DNA of 64,000 nt from Planctomycetales bacterium (GTDB taxonomy: Bacteria; Planctomycetota; Planctomycetia; Planctomycetales; Planctomycetaceae), in assembly GCA_026400835.1 (NCBI GenBank), contig JAPLOA010000033.1:1-64000 (forward strand), read 5' to 3'. Made by a program: the position numbers and the translations under genes. The notes beneath the pieces are model-generated. The model was not told the DNA's origin. It searched no databases and saw only the letters and a list, made by a program, of their open reading frames with translations. Positions 1 to 9,634 of this stretch are shown piece by piece. The first letter of the stretch is position 1, and the number at the start of each line of letters is the position of its first letter.

Positions 1-195
1 AACATGCCGCAGACGTTTGATCTTGGATCAGTGACTGCCCAGGCGGCCCTGCATGAAATTATTCTGAAGTATGCCAAAGAGCGTGATCCGCTGGTGCTGA
101 TTGTGGACGAAAAAGCAAAGAAGCTGATCCTGAGCACGAAAGTGAAGGCTGAGGCTGATGGCCTGACGACGTTTGATACGGCTCCGAAGAAATAG
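1..195 (+). CDS. C-terminal end of an unidentified protein (5' truncated by window edge)
   Basis: The reading frame is open from the first base and ends at TAG 193-195, so only about the last 64 residues of a longer protein are visible. The fragment is a mixed alpha/beta sequence with an alternating hydrophobic segment (DPLVLIVDEKAKKLILS) and a lysine-rich end. I do not recognise the family. The ATG at position 4 is probably internal, because the frame continues upstream without a stop. The next gene starts about 70 bases later on the same strand, so the two may be co-transcribed. Confidence 0.55.
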   Translation, partial: NMPQTFDLGSVTAQAALHEIILKYAKERDPLVLIVDEKAKKLILSTKVKAEADGLTTFDTAPKK

Positions 196-263
196 CCTGG
201 CGGTTCCGGTGCTATCAGTGATGGAAAACGGATTTGAGTCAGTCACGGGAAACGGAATCAATA

Positions 264-3200
264 ATGGAATCCAGTGGACGCGTCTCATGTTTACTCCGGC
301 TGGTGAGTTTGTTGGCCGTTGTGGCAGGTTTCTCCTGGACGGAGGCGATCTCAAAGGCTCAGGCTCAGATGTTTCGGATTCCCGGCATGAACGGACCTGA
401 GGAATCGGAGGACGAAAGCGATGGTCTGCATACCGAGCGACGCGTTGAGGAGAAACTCAAGCAGATTGCAGCTGCGGCGAGAATGAAGAAAACCGCTGAC
501 GTTCTGGAACACCTGGAGTACCTGAGAGCGGCTGATCCGATGTTGATCGTTCGCGGATCGGATAAGGTCTTTGTTCCCTTGCATCGGGACCTGACGACTT
601 TGATTCAGGGGTTTAGTCCCGAAATCCGAGAGGCCATCGAAAAATCCGACCCAGGAGCGGAGGCCGCATTGCGACGCGCAATTGAGTCTGACGCACCTGT
701 TGCCTTACCCACGATGCTGCAGCAATTCGCGGGAACACGAGCCGCCGGGAAAGCTCATTTGCTGCTGGCTGCAAAACACGCGGATCGAGGCCACAATCTT
801 GCGGCTCGGTATTGGCTGGCCCCGCTGCTGAGCAAACAGGCCGATCCTGAATTGAAGGTCATCGCAGAAAAGATCAATGTTCGGCTGGTCCCTGCAACGG
901 AGCCAGCTCAGGCGGGCACTCAACCACCCGGCAATGACAATTCGTCCGCAATCGAATCCCGGAAATCGACCGAAGGAACGGCCGAAGATAGGGAATCTGC
1001 TCCAAAGAGCATTGGTGATACCAGTGCAGCCAGTCAGTCGCCGCAGGATTCAACTGCGGATGTCGCGGCGAATGGCGATCCATCGGTGGTGACCTCTGCA
1101 GAAGGCCAACAGGGATCTTCCACAAATGTGGATTCCGAATCAGCGGCAGAACAGAACGGCAACGGATCGGGAGAGTCAGTTATTCAGCATCGGCACTGGT
1201 TTAAATCTCTTCCGATTTCCAGCACAGCGCGAACGCGATCTCAGCAACTGTTGCAGGAATCCCCGGAGATCAAGGGGATTCCGTGGTCTGCGTGGCAACC
1301 AGAGCTGGATGCAGAGAACATCTATATTCGCATGCCGGGATTGATTTCTGCCTATCGGTTGAGTTCCGGGCAACACTTATGGTCGAGAACTCTAAGTCAT
1401 GAGCAGTCCCCAACGCGTTCTCTGGAGCCGGACTTGATCGGCGGGGCATTACTAAGAGGGGACGGAAATTCGCTGCAGGAAGCGATGAGCAGTCCGGAGA
1501 TCCTGCAATTGCATCGCAATGAGATGGTGGGACGGATGACGTCTGATGCTGAGCGACTGTATCTGGTGTCCCAGTTAAGCTCTGGCAATGGTCCTGTCGT
1601 TTCCCGTGGCATGGTGCGATTTCGAGGGGCTGTGGACCAGATGAAGGCCGGGCTGTGGGAACTTGTCGCCCTCGACAAGAAAACCGGCCGTCGACTGTGG
1701 ACGATGGGTGGCCCTCCAGTGGAGGAAAAGTTTGGCAATGAACTGGCAACCGGGTGGCTGGCAGGGCCGCCGGCTGTTGATCGCGGCAATTTGTATCAGG
1801 TGGTGGAAAAAGAGTCGGTGGTGCATCTGGTTTGTCTGGATGCGGCCACCGGTCGGCTGCGATGGCGGGTTCCATTGTCTTATCCGCAGAGCCGGATCGG
1901 GTTGGATGCAGCGCGGCAATTGCTGGCGGCTCAAACAAGCGTTCGAGACGGCCTTGTCTGCACGACTTCAACGACGGGCTGGGTGTTTGCTGTTGATACG
2001 ATGACACATTCGATAATTTGGGCTCGAAAACTCAACACGAGGTCAGCCGACGGTCGAGATGGGCGTACGTTTGACAATTCCGGAACGTTGATGGTTGATA
2101 TTGCGCCACTGAAACAGGCTTGGCGTTCTGAGCCGCCTGTTCTTCTTGGCGACAAGCTGCTGGTTCCAACCTCTGAGTCGGCAACCTTGCTTTGCATTGA
2201 TCCTGTCAGTGGCAGGACCCGCACCACATCGATTCCCGCTTCAGGAGTCACAGTCGTTCTGCATCATGATCCGCAATGGCTTATCCTCGCCTCCGCCGAA
2301 TCCATCATTGGCTTTTCGCTGCCACAACTCAAGAAGTCATGGACTTTGAAGTTGACGGACCCGGCAACTCCACCTGTGGGGCCGGCGTCGCGTCAGGAAG
2401 ATGATCTGTACGTTCCTCTGGCCGATGGCTCGGCCGCCGTCGTTTCGATCGGGAAAGGAACTCTCAAGCAGACTCTCAGGCGATTCCGGCCGGCCTGGAG
2501 TACCGGTGGTTTTTATTCCACACAAAACGGAATTCTGAGTCATGCGCCGGATCACTTGATGCTGATGTCGCGGGAGCCGCTCACCGGCCATGATGAGACC
2601 GATCCACTTCAACATGCGAGGTTCCTCTTTGAATCCGGATCTATTAAAGAGGCCTCGTTGGCAGCAGCGAAGATTACGGTCACGGCCTTGCATAGAGATA
2701 CGGTGCGGCGTTTGAGATTTCGGATTGCTGTAGCGATGTTGAAAGCTGAGGACGAGAATTCCAAGGGGTCCCCGAAAGATCTGATCGCAAAGGAAGCGGC
2801 CAAACTGGAAGATATCGCCGGTATGGCTCAGACGGCTCAGGAGAAGGCGCTGACAAATTTTCTCCGGCTGGATTTCCTGCTGCGAACGGCTCCTGAGAAT
2901 GTCGTTCCGGCATTGATCGATGCCCTGGCCCTGGATGAGTCTGTTCACATGGTCGATGTTCCTGTGACCGCGTCCATGAAGGAGCTGCTCGCTGATGCTT
3001 CGGGAAGTGATCCGCTCGTTCGAAACCCGCTGACAACCGCTCTCGATCAGCGATTCCTGACGTTCCGGGCGTGGGTGTTAATGCAACTGCGTGATCGGAT
3101 CGCGACGGCTGACGCGAAGGAGAGAAATGCCATCATTCTCGCATTGGCCGCTGTTCCGGATACTCTGATCGTGGAAATGCATTCGAAGGGTCTCGCGGAG

Positions 3201-4979
3201 GAATCGCTGCGGCGGGCCGAGATTCAGTTGCAGAATGGTGAATGTAATGAGCTCACATTGCAGCTTTTGATGTCGGCGGCCGACGCGCAGTTAGATGCTC
3301 CGGCAGACGAAAAGCAACCGGAGGACAACGAACAGAGGATCAAAGTCTCAGTTCGAATCGCTGACGGTTTCGCGAAGGCTCGCGAATTGCTGTTGAAGAA
3401 GTCGAATGTCGAATCGGCTCATCGGGAACTGGTCGATCGAATCCTTGCAGTGGCACAATACGAACTTCAGGGCAAACTGCCGGGCATGACCATTGCGTCC
3501 CCGGATGATAATCGAGAATTCATCGTCAATCGGGTTGCCGGCACTCCGGAACTTCCCTTAACCATGTTGCCGGTCAGTAATACGGGAAGGATGATGGGCC
3601 GAATGCCGGGGCGATCCGATGTCAATCTGAGCTCTTCATCGGATGCTTTTCTGGCTGCGTTTCGCTGGTCGGTGCGCACAATTCCCGGGGCAATTCAGGC
3701 AAAATCTGTTCGCGAGCCGTTTCATGCACCGTGGACGATTAGTCGCGAGGCCTCCGGGAACATTAATGACTTGCGAAATCACGAACTCTATCGGTTTGGC
3801 ACCGTACTCCTGCTGGCGGACAGTGATGGCTTGTCTGCATTTTCAGTCACTGAGCAGCGGTGGTTGTGGAGGAAAACCGCTGCCGAAGGATTCTCCAGTC
3901 GACGAACACGTCTGTCAGAAAAGACGTTCGGAAAGCTCGATACGGGCTTTGGCTCTCTGGCGATCTGGTTTGGAGGATCTGGCGTCGACGTTTGCGGTGG
4001 AAACGCTCGCTGGGTTTGCCTGAAGTCAAACGACAGCGTGGAAGTGATTGATGTGTACACTGGCAATCGTCTATGGGGGATCCCTCTTGAAGAAGCGTAT
4101 AGTTCCGTGCTGGCTTGTCGCTCAACGATTATTGGCCACAGAGGTTTCGCACATTTCGTGATGTTGAATCCTGTTGACGGCAGGGAACAAGTTTCTGCTG
4201 TTTTCAGTGCGGGCGAGCTATCGGCAATGGCCCTTCTTCGTGAGACGCCGGAGTCGATTCTAACTCTGAGGCATCCCTTCGAAGGTCCGCCAACGCTCTT
4301 GTGGATCAATCAGATGGATGGGCTTGTGAAACGACAGTTGGAATTGTCAGAGAAAATGCATACGACCATCATGGAAGAAGAGTTATTGGCAGTTTTGCAG
4401 GAGAACGGTGACCTGAAAGTCGTGGACCTGATGACAGGGGCTCAGCAGGACTTTGCCGGCTCAGGTGCGGAGATCGCAAAGTCGTTATCGATTGAGCCAA
4501 CGAAAATGGCATTCCATGCAGATGCTCTGAACTATTATGTCTACGAAATGGACGACAATGGACTCGGGTTGTTTGCTTTCGAAACGGCTCGACTGATACC
4601 GGTCAAGACAAGCGTTGTGGCCTTTAGTCGAAGTACCGGAAAGCTTGCCTGGGCACATCCTCTGAAAGCGACGGGCAGTCTTTACGTTGACGGACCGGAC
4701 GAATTAATTGTTGTGGCTGAGATCAACGAGAATGCTGCGGCCAACCCGGGCGGTGGGCGACCTCTCAATATACCGGGGCTGATGATTCAGATGGGCCAAA
4801 CTTACACGATCAAAGGCCTTTCGCGAGCGACCGGACTTTCGCGATTTAGCTACAAGGTCGCTGCTCAGCGCCCGTTCTCGGAAATCCGCCTGACAAGAAC
4901 AACGGCCAACCAACTGGATCTGGAGGCGTTTGGTCATCGAGTCAGATTCATCTCTTCCCCGGTTGCGACGACTCCCTGA
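264..4979 (+). CDS. very large secreted PQQ-like beta-propeller repeat protein
   Basis: The product is about 1571 residues. I chose ATG 264 over the in-frame TTG 234 because residues 5-33 then form a signal peptide (basic start, hydrophobic LLRLVSLLAVVAGF, cleavage near KAQA-Q). Residues about 200-290 are a low-complexity Ser/Gln/Glu linker. At least eight beta-propeller blades follow, with the PQQ-type pattern 'ALDKKTGRRLW', 'CLDAATGRLRW', 'VIDVYTGNRLW' and 'AFSRSTGKLAW'. They fall in two blocks (roughly 350-780 and 1170-1560) separated by a helical, possibly TPR-like stretch. Such propellers usually act as binding scaffolds; there is no sign that this copy binds PQQ. Similar giant exported propeller proteins are common in planctomycetes. 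Substrate and role are unknown. Confidence 0.85.
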   Translation: MESSGRVSCLLRLVSLLAVVAGFSWTEAISKAQAQMFRIPGMNGPEESEDESDGLHTERRVEEKLKQIAAAARMKKTADVLEHLEYLRAADPMLIVRGSDKVFVPLHRDLTTLIQGFSPEIREAIEKSDPGAEAALRRAIESDAPVALPTMLQQFAGTRAAGKAHLLLAAKHADRGHNLAARYWLAPLLSKQADPELKVIAEKINVRLVPATEPAQAGTQPPGNDNSSAIESRKSTEGTAEDRESAPKSIGDTSAASQSPQDSTADVAANGDPSVVTSAEGQQGSSTNVDSESAAEQNGNGSGESVIQHRHWFKSLPISSTARTRSQQLLQESPEIKGIPWSAWQPELDAENIYIRMPGLISAYRLSSGQHLWSRTLSHEQSPTRSLEPDLIGGALLRGDGNSLQEAMSSPEILQLHRNEMVGRMTSDAERLYLVSQLSSGNGPVVSRGMVRFRGAVDQMKAGLWELVALDKKTGRRLWTMGGPPVEEKFGNELATGWLAGPPAVDRGNLYQVVEKESVVHLVCLDAATGRLRWRVPLSYPQSRIGLDAARQLLAAQTSVRDGLVCTTSTTGWVFAVDTMTHSIIWARKLNTRSADGRDGRTFDNSGTLMVDIAPLKQAWRSEPPVLLGDKLLVPTSESATLLCIDPVSGRTRTTSIPASGVTVVLHHDPQWLILASAESIIGFSLPQLKKSWTLKLTDPATPPVGPASRQEDDLYVPLADGSAAVVSIGKGTLKQTLRRFRPAWSTGGFYSTQNGILSHAPDHLMLMSREPLTGHDETDPLQHARFLFESGSIKEASLAAAKITVTALHRDTVRRLRFRIAVAMLKAEDENSKGSPKDLIAKEAAKLEDIAGMAQTAQEKALTNFLRLDFLLRTAPENVVPALIDALALDESVHMVDVPVTASMKELLADASGSDPLVRNPLTTALDQRFLTFRAWVLMQLRDRIATADAKERNAIILALAAVPDTLIVEMHSKGLAEESLRRAEIQLQNGECNELTLQLLMSAADAQLDAPADEKQPEDNEQRIKVSVRIADGFAKARELLLKKSNVESAHRELVDRILAVAQYELQGKLPGMTIASPDDNREFIVNRVAGTPELPLTMLPVSNTGRMMGRMPGRSDVNLSSSSDAFLAAFRWSVRTIPGAIQAKSVREPFHAPWTISREASGNINDLRNHELYRFGTVLLLADSDGLSAFSVTEQRWLWRKTAAEGFSSRRTRLSEKTFGKLDTGFGSLAIWFGGSGVDVCGGNARWVCLKSNDSVEVIDVYTGNRLWGIPLEEAYSSVLACRSTIIGHRGFAHFVMLNPVDGREQVSAVFSAGELSAMALLRETPESILTLRHPFEGPPTLLWINQMDGLVKRQLELSEKMHTTIMEEELLAVLQENGDLKVVDLMTGAQQDFAGSGAEIAKSLSIEPTKMAFHADALNYYVYEMDDNGLGLFAFETARLIPVKTSVVAFSRSTGKLAWAHPLKATGSLYVDGPDELIVVAEINENAAANPGGGRPLNIPGLMIQMGQTYTIKGLSRATGLSRFSYKVAAQRPFSEIRLTRTTANQLDLEAFGHRVRFISSPVATTP

Positions 4980-5354
4980 AACGGCTGACGGCAGGTCCCG
5001 CGCTGGCGGGCAGGTGATTTAGCCGCGTCCTAAGCTTTTTCGTTTAACGGCAATCCGCAGGCGGAGGCAAAAGGCGACTACGACGGCTGCTACTTGCCGT
5101 TCAACAATTGAATCAACAGGCCGCAGGCAAAGGCCTGAGAGTTCCGGGCTGGCAATCTATTTTTGAACTGGCGTTTGTGATTCTCGTCAGGAAAGCTAAA
5201 AAGGGCGCTAGAGCGGTCAACGAAACCGGGATTGGCTCCCGTAGAGAGCCTGAAATAAAGTAAACATGCGACTGCCAGGGGTGCTGTCCCGGTTTTGTTG
5301 GTGGCTCTCAGTAACGGCTCACCATTTCACTTGTTTGTTCTGGAATTCGTATCA
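4980..5354. other. intergenic region, no gene seen
   Basis: About 375 bases without a convincing ORF. It contains imperfect GC-rich direct and inverted motifs (for example 'ggcaatccgcaggcgg' near 5050 and 'aggccgcaggcaaaggcc' near 5120) that resemble dispersed planctomycete spacer sequence. A related ACGGCAATCCGCA core recurs, inverted, near 45340. Confidence 0.4.
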
Positions 5355-5567
5355 ATGGCCAAGGGTAAAGTCAGCGGCAACATCTATCGAGATCATGAAA
5401 TCAAGGAAGATCATTCCTTTACTCAGGGATTTGGAGCCGGTACCGGCGTTCAAAAGCGATACTCGGCCAAGGTCGGCGGCAAGACCAAAAAGGGCAGCCT
5501 TGAACAAGTGAAGGCCGATATCGACTATTTCCTCGACAAGAAAAAGACTGAGGAAAAAGGCGAGTGA
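5355..5567 (+). CDS. small basic conserved-type hypothetical protein (70 aa)
   Basis: ATG 5355 gives a 70-residue, highly charged, lysine- and glycine-rich soluble protein with no signal peptide or membrane segment. An upstream in-frame start at 5295 would add a hydrophobic leader that does not resemble a signal peptide, so the internal ATG preceded by GGAA is preferred. The middle (HSFTQGFGAGTGVQKRYSAK) is aromatic/glycine-rich and the end is a lysine/glutamate helix. I do not recognise the family. Codon use matches the neighbouring genes, which supports a real gene. It could be a small nucleic-acid-binding or ribosome-associated protein, but that is only suggested by the charge. Confidence 0.6.
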   Translation: MAKGKVSGNIYRDHEIKEDHSFTQGFGAGTGVQKRYSAKVGGKTKKGSLEQVKADIDYFLDKKKTEEKGE

Positions 5568-5961
5568 TTGGCGTTCCTCGGGATTCTGATGCCCCGCATC
5601 AGTGTCGTAACATCGCCGCTGACGTGGTTCAGACGTTGTGGCAACTTGCTGCCTGGCTTCCAGGGGGAAGTTTCATGCCTTGTCCGGGTTTGCGTCCCCG
5701 TTTTGCCGCAGTGGCGTCATGGAAGTGGATTTTGGCGGCACATTGCGGGGTAATCGCGTGACGGAAATTCCCGGTTCTTCAGAGTTGGACGTTGAATACT
5801 GACTTTTCTTTGAGGAATCCGGGCAGAAAACATTCCTCCGTTGCTGACCGACTGCTGTCTTCATAAAATCTCGCCGCTGTTTGGGCGCGGGGCGAACGAG
5901 TACTGATGTGCTCAAAATTCGTACGGCCGCATTTTGAATCGCTGACTGACAAGAATTTCTC
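5568..5961. other. intergenic region upstream of the acetolactate synthase small subunit gene
   Basis: About 390 bases. Short ORFs here (for example 5568-5753) lack coding character and overlap each other in different frames. No clear promoter, attenuator or leader peptide rich in branched-chain residues was found. Confidence 0.4.
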
Positions 5962-6498
5962 ATGAAACACGTTCTTTCCGCTTTGGTGATGAATCAACCG
6001 GGGGTTCTCGCACATATTTCCGGCATGCTGGCTTCCCGAGCCTACAACATTGAGAGCCTTGCTGTGGGAGCCACGGAAAACCCTGAACTCTCACGGATCA
6101 CGTTCGTCGTCAACGAAGATGAAAAGAAGCTGGACCAGGTTCGTAAGCAACTTGAAAAGATCGTGACTGTCGTTCGTGTTCAGGACTTCTCAGGTGCGGA
6201 TTACGTGGAACGTGACCTGATGCTGATGAAGGTCAGCACAGAGAATGGCAGACGTGGTGAGATTCGTGAACTGGTAGATATTTTCCGAGGCCGCATCGTT
6301 GACGTCGGGGCCAGTCATGTGATGATCGAAATCTCCGGTCGTGAAAGTAAGATCGATGCCTTCATCGATCGCATGCGAGAGTTTGGAATTCTGGAAATGG
6401 TCCGCACCGGGCGAATCGCCATGATGCGAGACCGGACGATTACCGAGGAATCCGGGGTGGACACTTCATGTGATGCTGCGACGACCTCTAAGTCCTGA
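5962..6498 (+). CDS. ilvN: acetolactate synthase small (regulatory) subunit
   Basis: The 178-residue product is the regulatory subunit of acetohydroxyacid synthase, first step of valine, leucine and isoleucine synthesis in the cytoplasm. Residues 4-75 form an ACT domain with the family hallmark 'NQPGVLAHISGMLASRAYNI' followed by 'NPELSRITFVV'. The C-terminal half (about 85-160) matches the second conserved domain (DIFRGRIVDV, HVMIEISG). Length is slightly above the E. coli IlvH size. The large subunit and ilvC are not adjacent, so the gene is separated from the rest of its pathway here, although a branched-chain-type aminotransferase lies 6 kb downstream. Confidence 0.95.
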   Translation: MKHVLSALVMNQPGVLAHISGMLASRAYNIESLAVGATENPELSRITFVVNEDEKKLDQVRKQLEKIVTVVRVQDFSGADYVERDLMLMKVSTENGRRGEIRELVDIFRGRIVDVGASHVMIEISGRESKIDAFIDRMREFGILEMVRTGRIAMMRDRTITEESGVDTSCDAATTSKS

Positions 6499-6805
6499 GC
6501 ATTTGGGCTGTCAGGCGATCCAGCATCGGCATCCAGTGAATCTGCAGGCTCCAAAGCCTCATTCAGGAATTTCCGCATGCCATTGGAATGTCCGGGCGGC
6601 CTGCTGTTCCACGGCATTCAGTGCCTCACGTCGGAGTTTTCTGAGCCTGGACTTGTTGCTAAGGCACCACATCCTGACGCGACAACTGATCTTGCTTAGG
6701 CGTTTCACTGGCCTGTTCCTTTGCTCAATATTTCCGTTACCCGGGTGAAATTCAGCTTTTGGGTAACGACGACCTTTTGATTTATTTACGGGATAGATTT
6801 CGTCC
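6499..6805. other. intergenic region between ilvN and dapL
   Basis: About 305 bases with no coding signal on either strand. No clear terminator hairpin with a T-run was found. The region just before dapL is AT-rich (tttgatttatttacgggata), which could hold the promoter. Confidence 0.35.
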
Positions 6806-8038
6806 ATGGTCCAGATCAATGCAAATTATCTTAAACTGAAGGCTGGCTATCTTTTCCCTGAGATCGGTCGTCGCGTGACTGCGTTCTCTCAGGCCAACCC
6901 GCAGGCACGGATAATTCGGCTTGGAATTGGCGATGTGACAGAACCTCTGCCGTCGTCGATCACCAGGGCCATGCATTCGGCTGTCGATGACATGGCCAGT
7001 CGCGATTCGTTCAAGGGCTACGGCCCGGAGCAGGGTTACGCGTTTCTCCGTGAGCCAATCGCTCAGCACGATTTTCAGGCTCGTGGCGTTGATATCTCAG
7101 CCGATGAAATTTTCATCTCTGACGGTTCAAAGTGCGACACTGGCAATATTCTCGACATCATCGGCGACGGCAATAAGATCGCGATTACCGATCCGGTTTA
7201 TCCCGTCTATGTCGACACCAATGTTATGGCTGGCAACACCGGCGCGGCTGATACCGCAGGTCGCTTTGAAGGGCTGGTTTATCTTCCGGGGAATGAAGCG
7301 AACAACTTCGTCCCGGAACTTCCGTCCGAGAAAGTTGATCTGATCTATTTGTGCTATCCCAACAATCCCACCGGCACCGTGGCGACTCGCGAAACGCTGC
7401 AGAAGTGGGTCGATTATGCTCGAGCCAACAACTCACTGATTCTGTTCGACGCCGCGTACGAAGCATTCATTTCAGACCCGTCGATTCCACACAGCATTTT
7501 CGAAATCGAAGGTGCGAAGGATGTCGCGATTGAGTTCCGCAGCTTCAGCAAGAGCATCGGCTTCACCGGCGTTCGCTGTGCATTGACTGTCGTGCCAAAG
7601 CAGTTGATGGGCACGACACCAACCGGAGAAAAAGTTTCTCTGCATCAGCTCTGGAATCGCCGTCAATCCACCAAATTCAATGGCGCGTCTTACGTCGTTC
7701 AGAAGGGTGCGGCAGCAGCCTACACCGACGAAGGCAAGATTGAGATGCGGGGCCTGATTGACTTCTACATGACCAACGCGCGCCTGCTGCGTGAAGGTTT
7801 GACGAAGGTCGGCATTCGCGTTTTCGGCGGAGTGAATGCTCCTTACGTCTGGCTGAAGACTCCGAATCATCTGGGCAGTTGGGAGTTCTTCGACATGTTG
7901 CTGAATCAGGCTCATGTCGTCGGAACGCCCGGCAGCGGATTCGGTGCAGCAGGCGAAGGTTACTTCCGCCTGAGCGCATTCAATAGTCGCCAGAACGTCG
8001 AAGAGGCTCTCGAACGGATCCACAAGGTTCTGCAGTAA
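6806..8038 (+). CDS. dapL: LL-diaminopimelate aminotransferase
   Basis: The 410-residue PLP-dependent fold-type I enzyme converts tetrahydrodipicolinate directly to LL-diaminopimelate for lysine and peptidoglycan synthesis, bypassing the acyl intermediates of the dapD/dapC/dapE route. Diagnostic features are the N-terminus '[17 protein letters not shown]', the glycine-rich '[12 protein letters not shown]', 'CYPNNPTG' at 183-190 and the PLP lysine K249 in '[12 protein letters not shown]'. Length is typical of the family. DapL is the diaminopimelate route expected in planctomycetes and chlamydiae. It is followed after 37 bases by another aminotransferase gene on the same strand. Confidence 0.95.
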   Translation: MVQINANYLKLKAGYLFPEIGRRVTAFSQANPQARIIRLGIGDVTEPLPSSITRAMHSAVDDMASRDSFKGYGPEQGYAFLREPIAQHDFQARGVDISADEIFISDGSKCDTGNILDIIGDGNKIAITDPVYPVYVDTNVMAGNTGAADTAGRFEGLVYLPGNEANNFVPELPSEKVDLIYLCYPNNPTGTVATRETLQKWVDYARANNSLILFDAAYEAFISDPSIPHSIFEIEGAKDVAIEFRSFSKSIGFTGVRCALTVVPKQLMGTTPTGEKVSLHQLWNRRQSTKFNGASYVVQKGAAAAYTDEGKIEMRGLIDFYMTNARLLREGLTKVGIRVFGGVNAPYVWLKTPNHLGSWEFFDMLLNQAHVVGTPGSGFGAAGEGYFRLSAFNSRQNVEEALERIHKVLQ

Positions 8039-8075
8039 AGAGGATTCGTGCCTAAAACCTGGTCAGGAACATGCG

Positions 8076-8996
8076 ATGACGCAGTCCGCTGAACGAACAG
8101 TTTACATGTCTGGTCGTATGGTTCCGGAATCGTCAGCGACGATCTCCATCTTCGACAGCGCGGTTCTGCTGGGCGATTGCATTACAGAGTCGACTCGAAC
8201 ATTTCGCCATCAGCCCTTTCGGCTCGATGACCATATCAAACGGCTTTACAAGTCGCTGAAGGTCAGTCGAGTCAACCCGGGGCTGACTCCGGAAGAGATG
8301 ACTCGAGCGACACTGGAAGTGCTGGAAGCGAATCGCTGTCACATGGGCCCGAATGATGACTGCTGGATCGTACACAACATTTCACGAGGTCTCATGAAGC
8401 CCGGCCCCAGTCCGGCTCAGACCAACCCGGCGACGATTATGATCTTCACCAGTCCCATGGACCTGCGCGGCTGGGTGCGATACTACACCGAAGGCTGCCA
8501 TGCGGTGACATCGTTTAGTCGAGCGATCCCGGCTCAGTCACTGGATGCTCGCATCAAGAACCGCAGTCGTTTGTTTTACACCATGGCTGACACGGAAGCT
8601 CGGCTTGTCGACCCCGATGCACAAGTCATCATTCTGGATGTTGACGGAAACGTTTCCGAGAACAAGGGAGGAAATATCTTTCTGATTGCAGATGGTGTTT
8701 TAAAAACGCCTTCCACAGAAAACTGTCTCGATGGAATCAGCCGCCAGACTGTGATTGAGCTGGCTCAGAAACTGAATATCCCGGTTCAGGAAACTCGCCT
8801 GCAGATCTACGACTTCTACACAGCCGACGAAGTGTTCTTCACGAGCACTCCGTACTGCATTATGCCGGCGACAAAGTGCAATGGGCTGGTCGTGGGAAAC
8901 GGGCAGGTCGGACCAATGACTCAACGCCTGCTGGCAGCATGGAGTGACCTCGTCGGCATGGACATTGTCGAACAAGCTCAACAACAGATTCGTTGA
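8076..8996 (+). CDS. class IV PLP-dependent aminotransferase
   Basis: The 306-residue product is a fold-type IV aminotransferase of the branched-chain / D-amino acid / 4-amino-4-deoxychorismate lyase family. The probable PLP lysine is K161 in 'DARIKNRSRLFY', followed by the family motif 'SENKGGNIFLI'. The N-terminus (YMSGRMVPESSATISIFDSAV) matches the class IV start, but the usual 'GDG/GDGVFE' turn is 'GDCITESTR', so its substrate pocket differs from the second class IV enzyme at 12282. It lies 37 bases after dapL and may be co-transcribed with it. Substrate cannot be assigned from sequence; a branched-chain or D-amino acid is plausible. Confidence 0.85.
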   Translation: MTQSAERTVYMSGRMVPESSATISIFDSAVLLGDCITESTRTFRHQPFRLDDHIKRLYKSLKVSRVNPGLTPEEMTRATLEVLEANRCHMGPNDDCWIVHNISRGLMKPGPSPAQTNPATIMIFTSPMDLRGWVRYYTEGCHAVTSFSRAIPAQSLDARIKNRSRLFYTMADTEARLVDPDAQVIILDVDGNVSENKGGNIFLIADGVLKTPSTENCLDGISRQTVIELAQKLNIPVQETRLQIYDFYTADEVFFTSTPYCIMPATKCNGLVVGNGQVGPMTQRLLAAWSDLVGMDIVEQAQQQIR

Positions 8997-9029
8997 AGCG
9001 ACGCGATCGTCGCGCGTGCATTGCAAGAA

Positions 9030-9422
9030 TGAAAGGGGCAGGTCTCTTTCTTTGGTTTTCCTCTTTGACGAGTTGTGGTCTCGAGCCCAAGACGAATTGC
9101 ACTGCTTCTTGTCCAGTTTTCATCAAAAAACTGCATGCCGCGTGTGACACTGTGGCCGTCTCGCTCCGCCGAGACAAGTCCTTGCAGTCGGCCTGCGGCT
9201 GAGGAAACTCCCGATCGATCCTTAGAGCCACTCTATCAACGCTGTGTAGATTTGGTAGCCTGTTTTGGCGCCATAACGTGCATCGCAAAAGGCTCATCTC
9301 GGCGGAGCGAGATGGCTACGATAGTTGGCACAAGTTCGACAAGGAGAATAAAAGGGGTCAGGTCTCTTTTTTTGCTTCTTCGGCTCTGAGTGAAGATAAA
9401 AAGAGACCTGACTCCTTTTTTG
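9030..9422. repeat. cluster of inverted repeats (GGGTCAGGTCTCTTTTT family and TCTCGGCGGAGCGAGA family)
   Basis: Two repeat families are interleaved here. Family 1 has a half-site at 9031-9056 (GGGGCAGGTCTCTTTC) and a near-perfect hairpin at 9350-9422: AAAAGGGGTCAGGTCTCTTT pairs with its complement starting near 9399, with one mismatch and a loop of about 26 bases. Family 2 has two copies, 9158-9175 (GTCTCGCTCCGCCGAGAC) and 9295-9312 (ATCTCGGCGGAGCGAGAT), in opposite orientation and each itself palindromic. There is no transposase ORF. This resembles REP/MITE-like non-autonomous sequence. Confidence 0.7.
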
Positions 9423-9634
9423 GCCCCTCGAAGACTATGGGATCACAAGGCGTTTCATGAAAAGATCTGGCCAAAGATCAGACCGGCAGGCATGACCTGC
9501 AGAAGTGCGTGACTACAACCGGGCTCGTTGCCGGGCGAGCAGTGCGATTCTCTTTTTCTCTGGTTGTGTTAGTCTGTGAAGTCGTTGCCACCTGCTTGGC
9601 GCCGAGACTGACCAGCATTACTAAAGGCCGCATC

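Noticed and set aside
1270-2007. 245-codon antisense ORF over the first propeller gene
   Set aside because: Pro/Ser/Arg-rich shadow frame opposite a well-supported gene; no ribosome site or domain.
5564-5761. 65-codon frame overlapping the end of the small basic protein gene
   Set aside because: Cys/Trp/Pro-rich composition typical of non-coding frames; no family resemblance.
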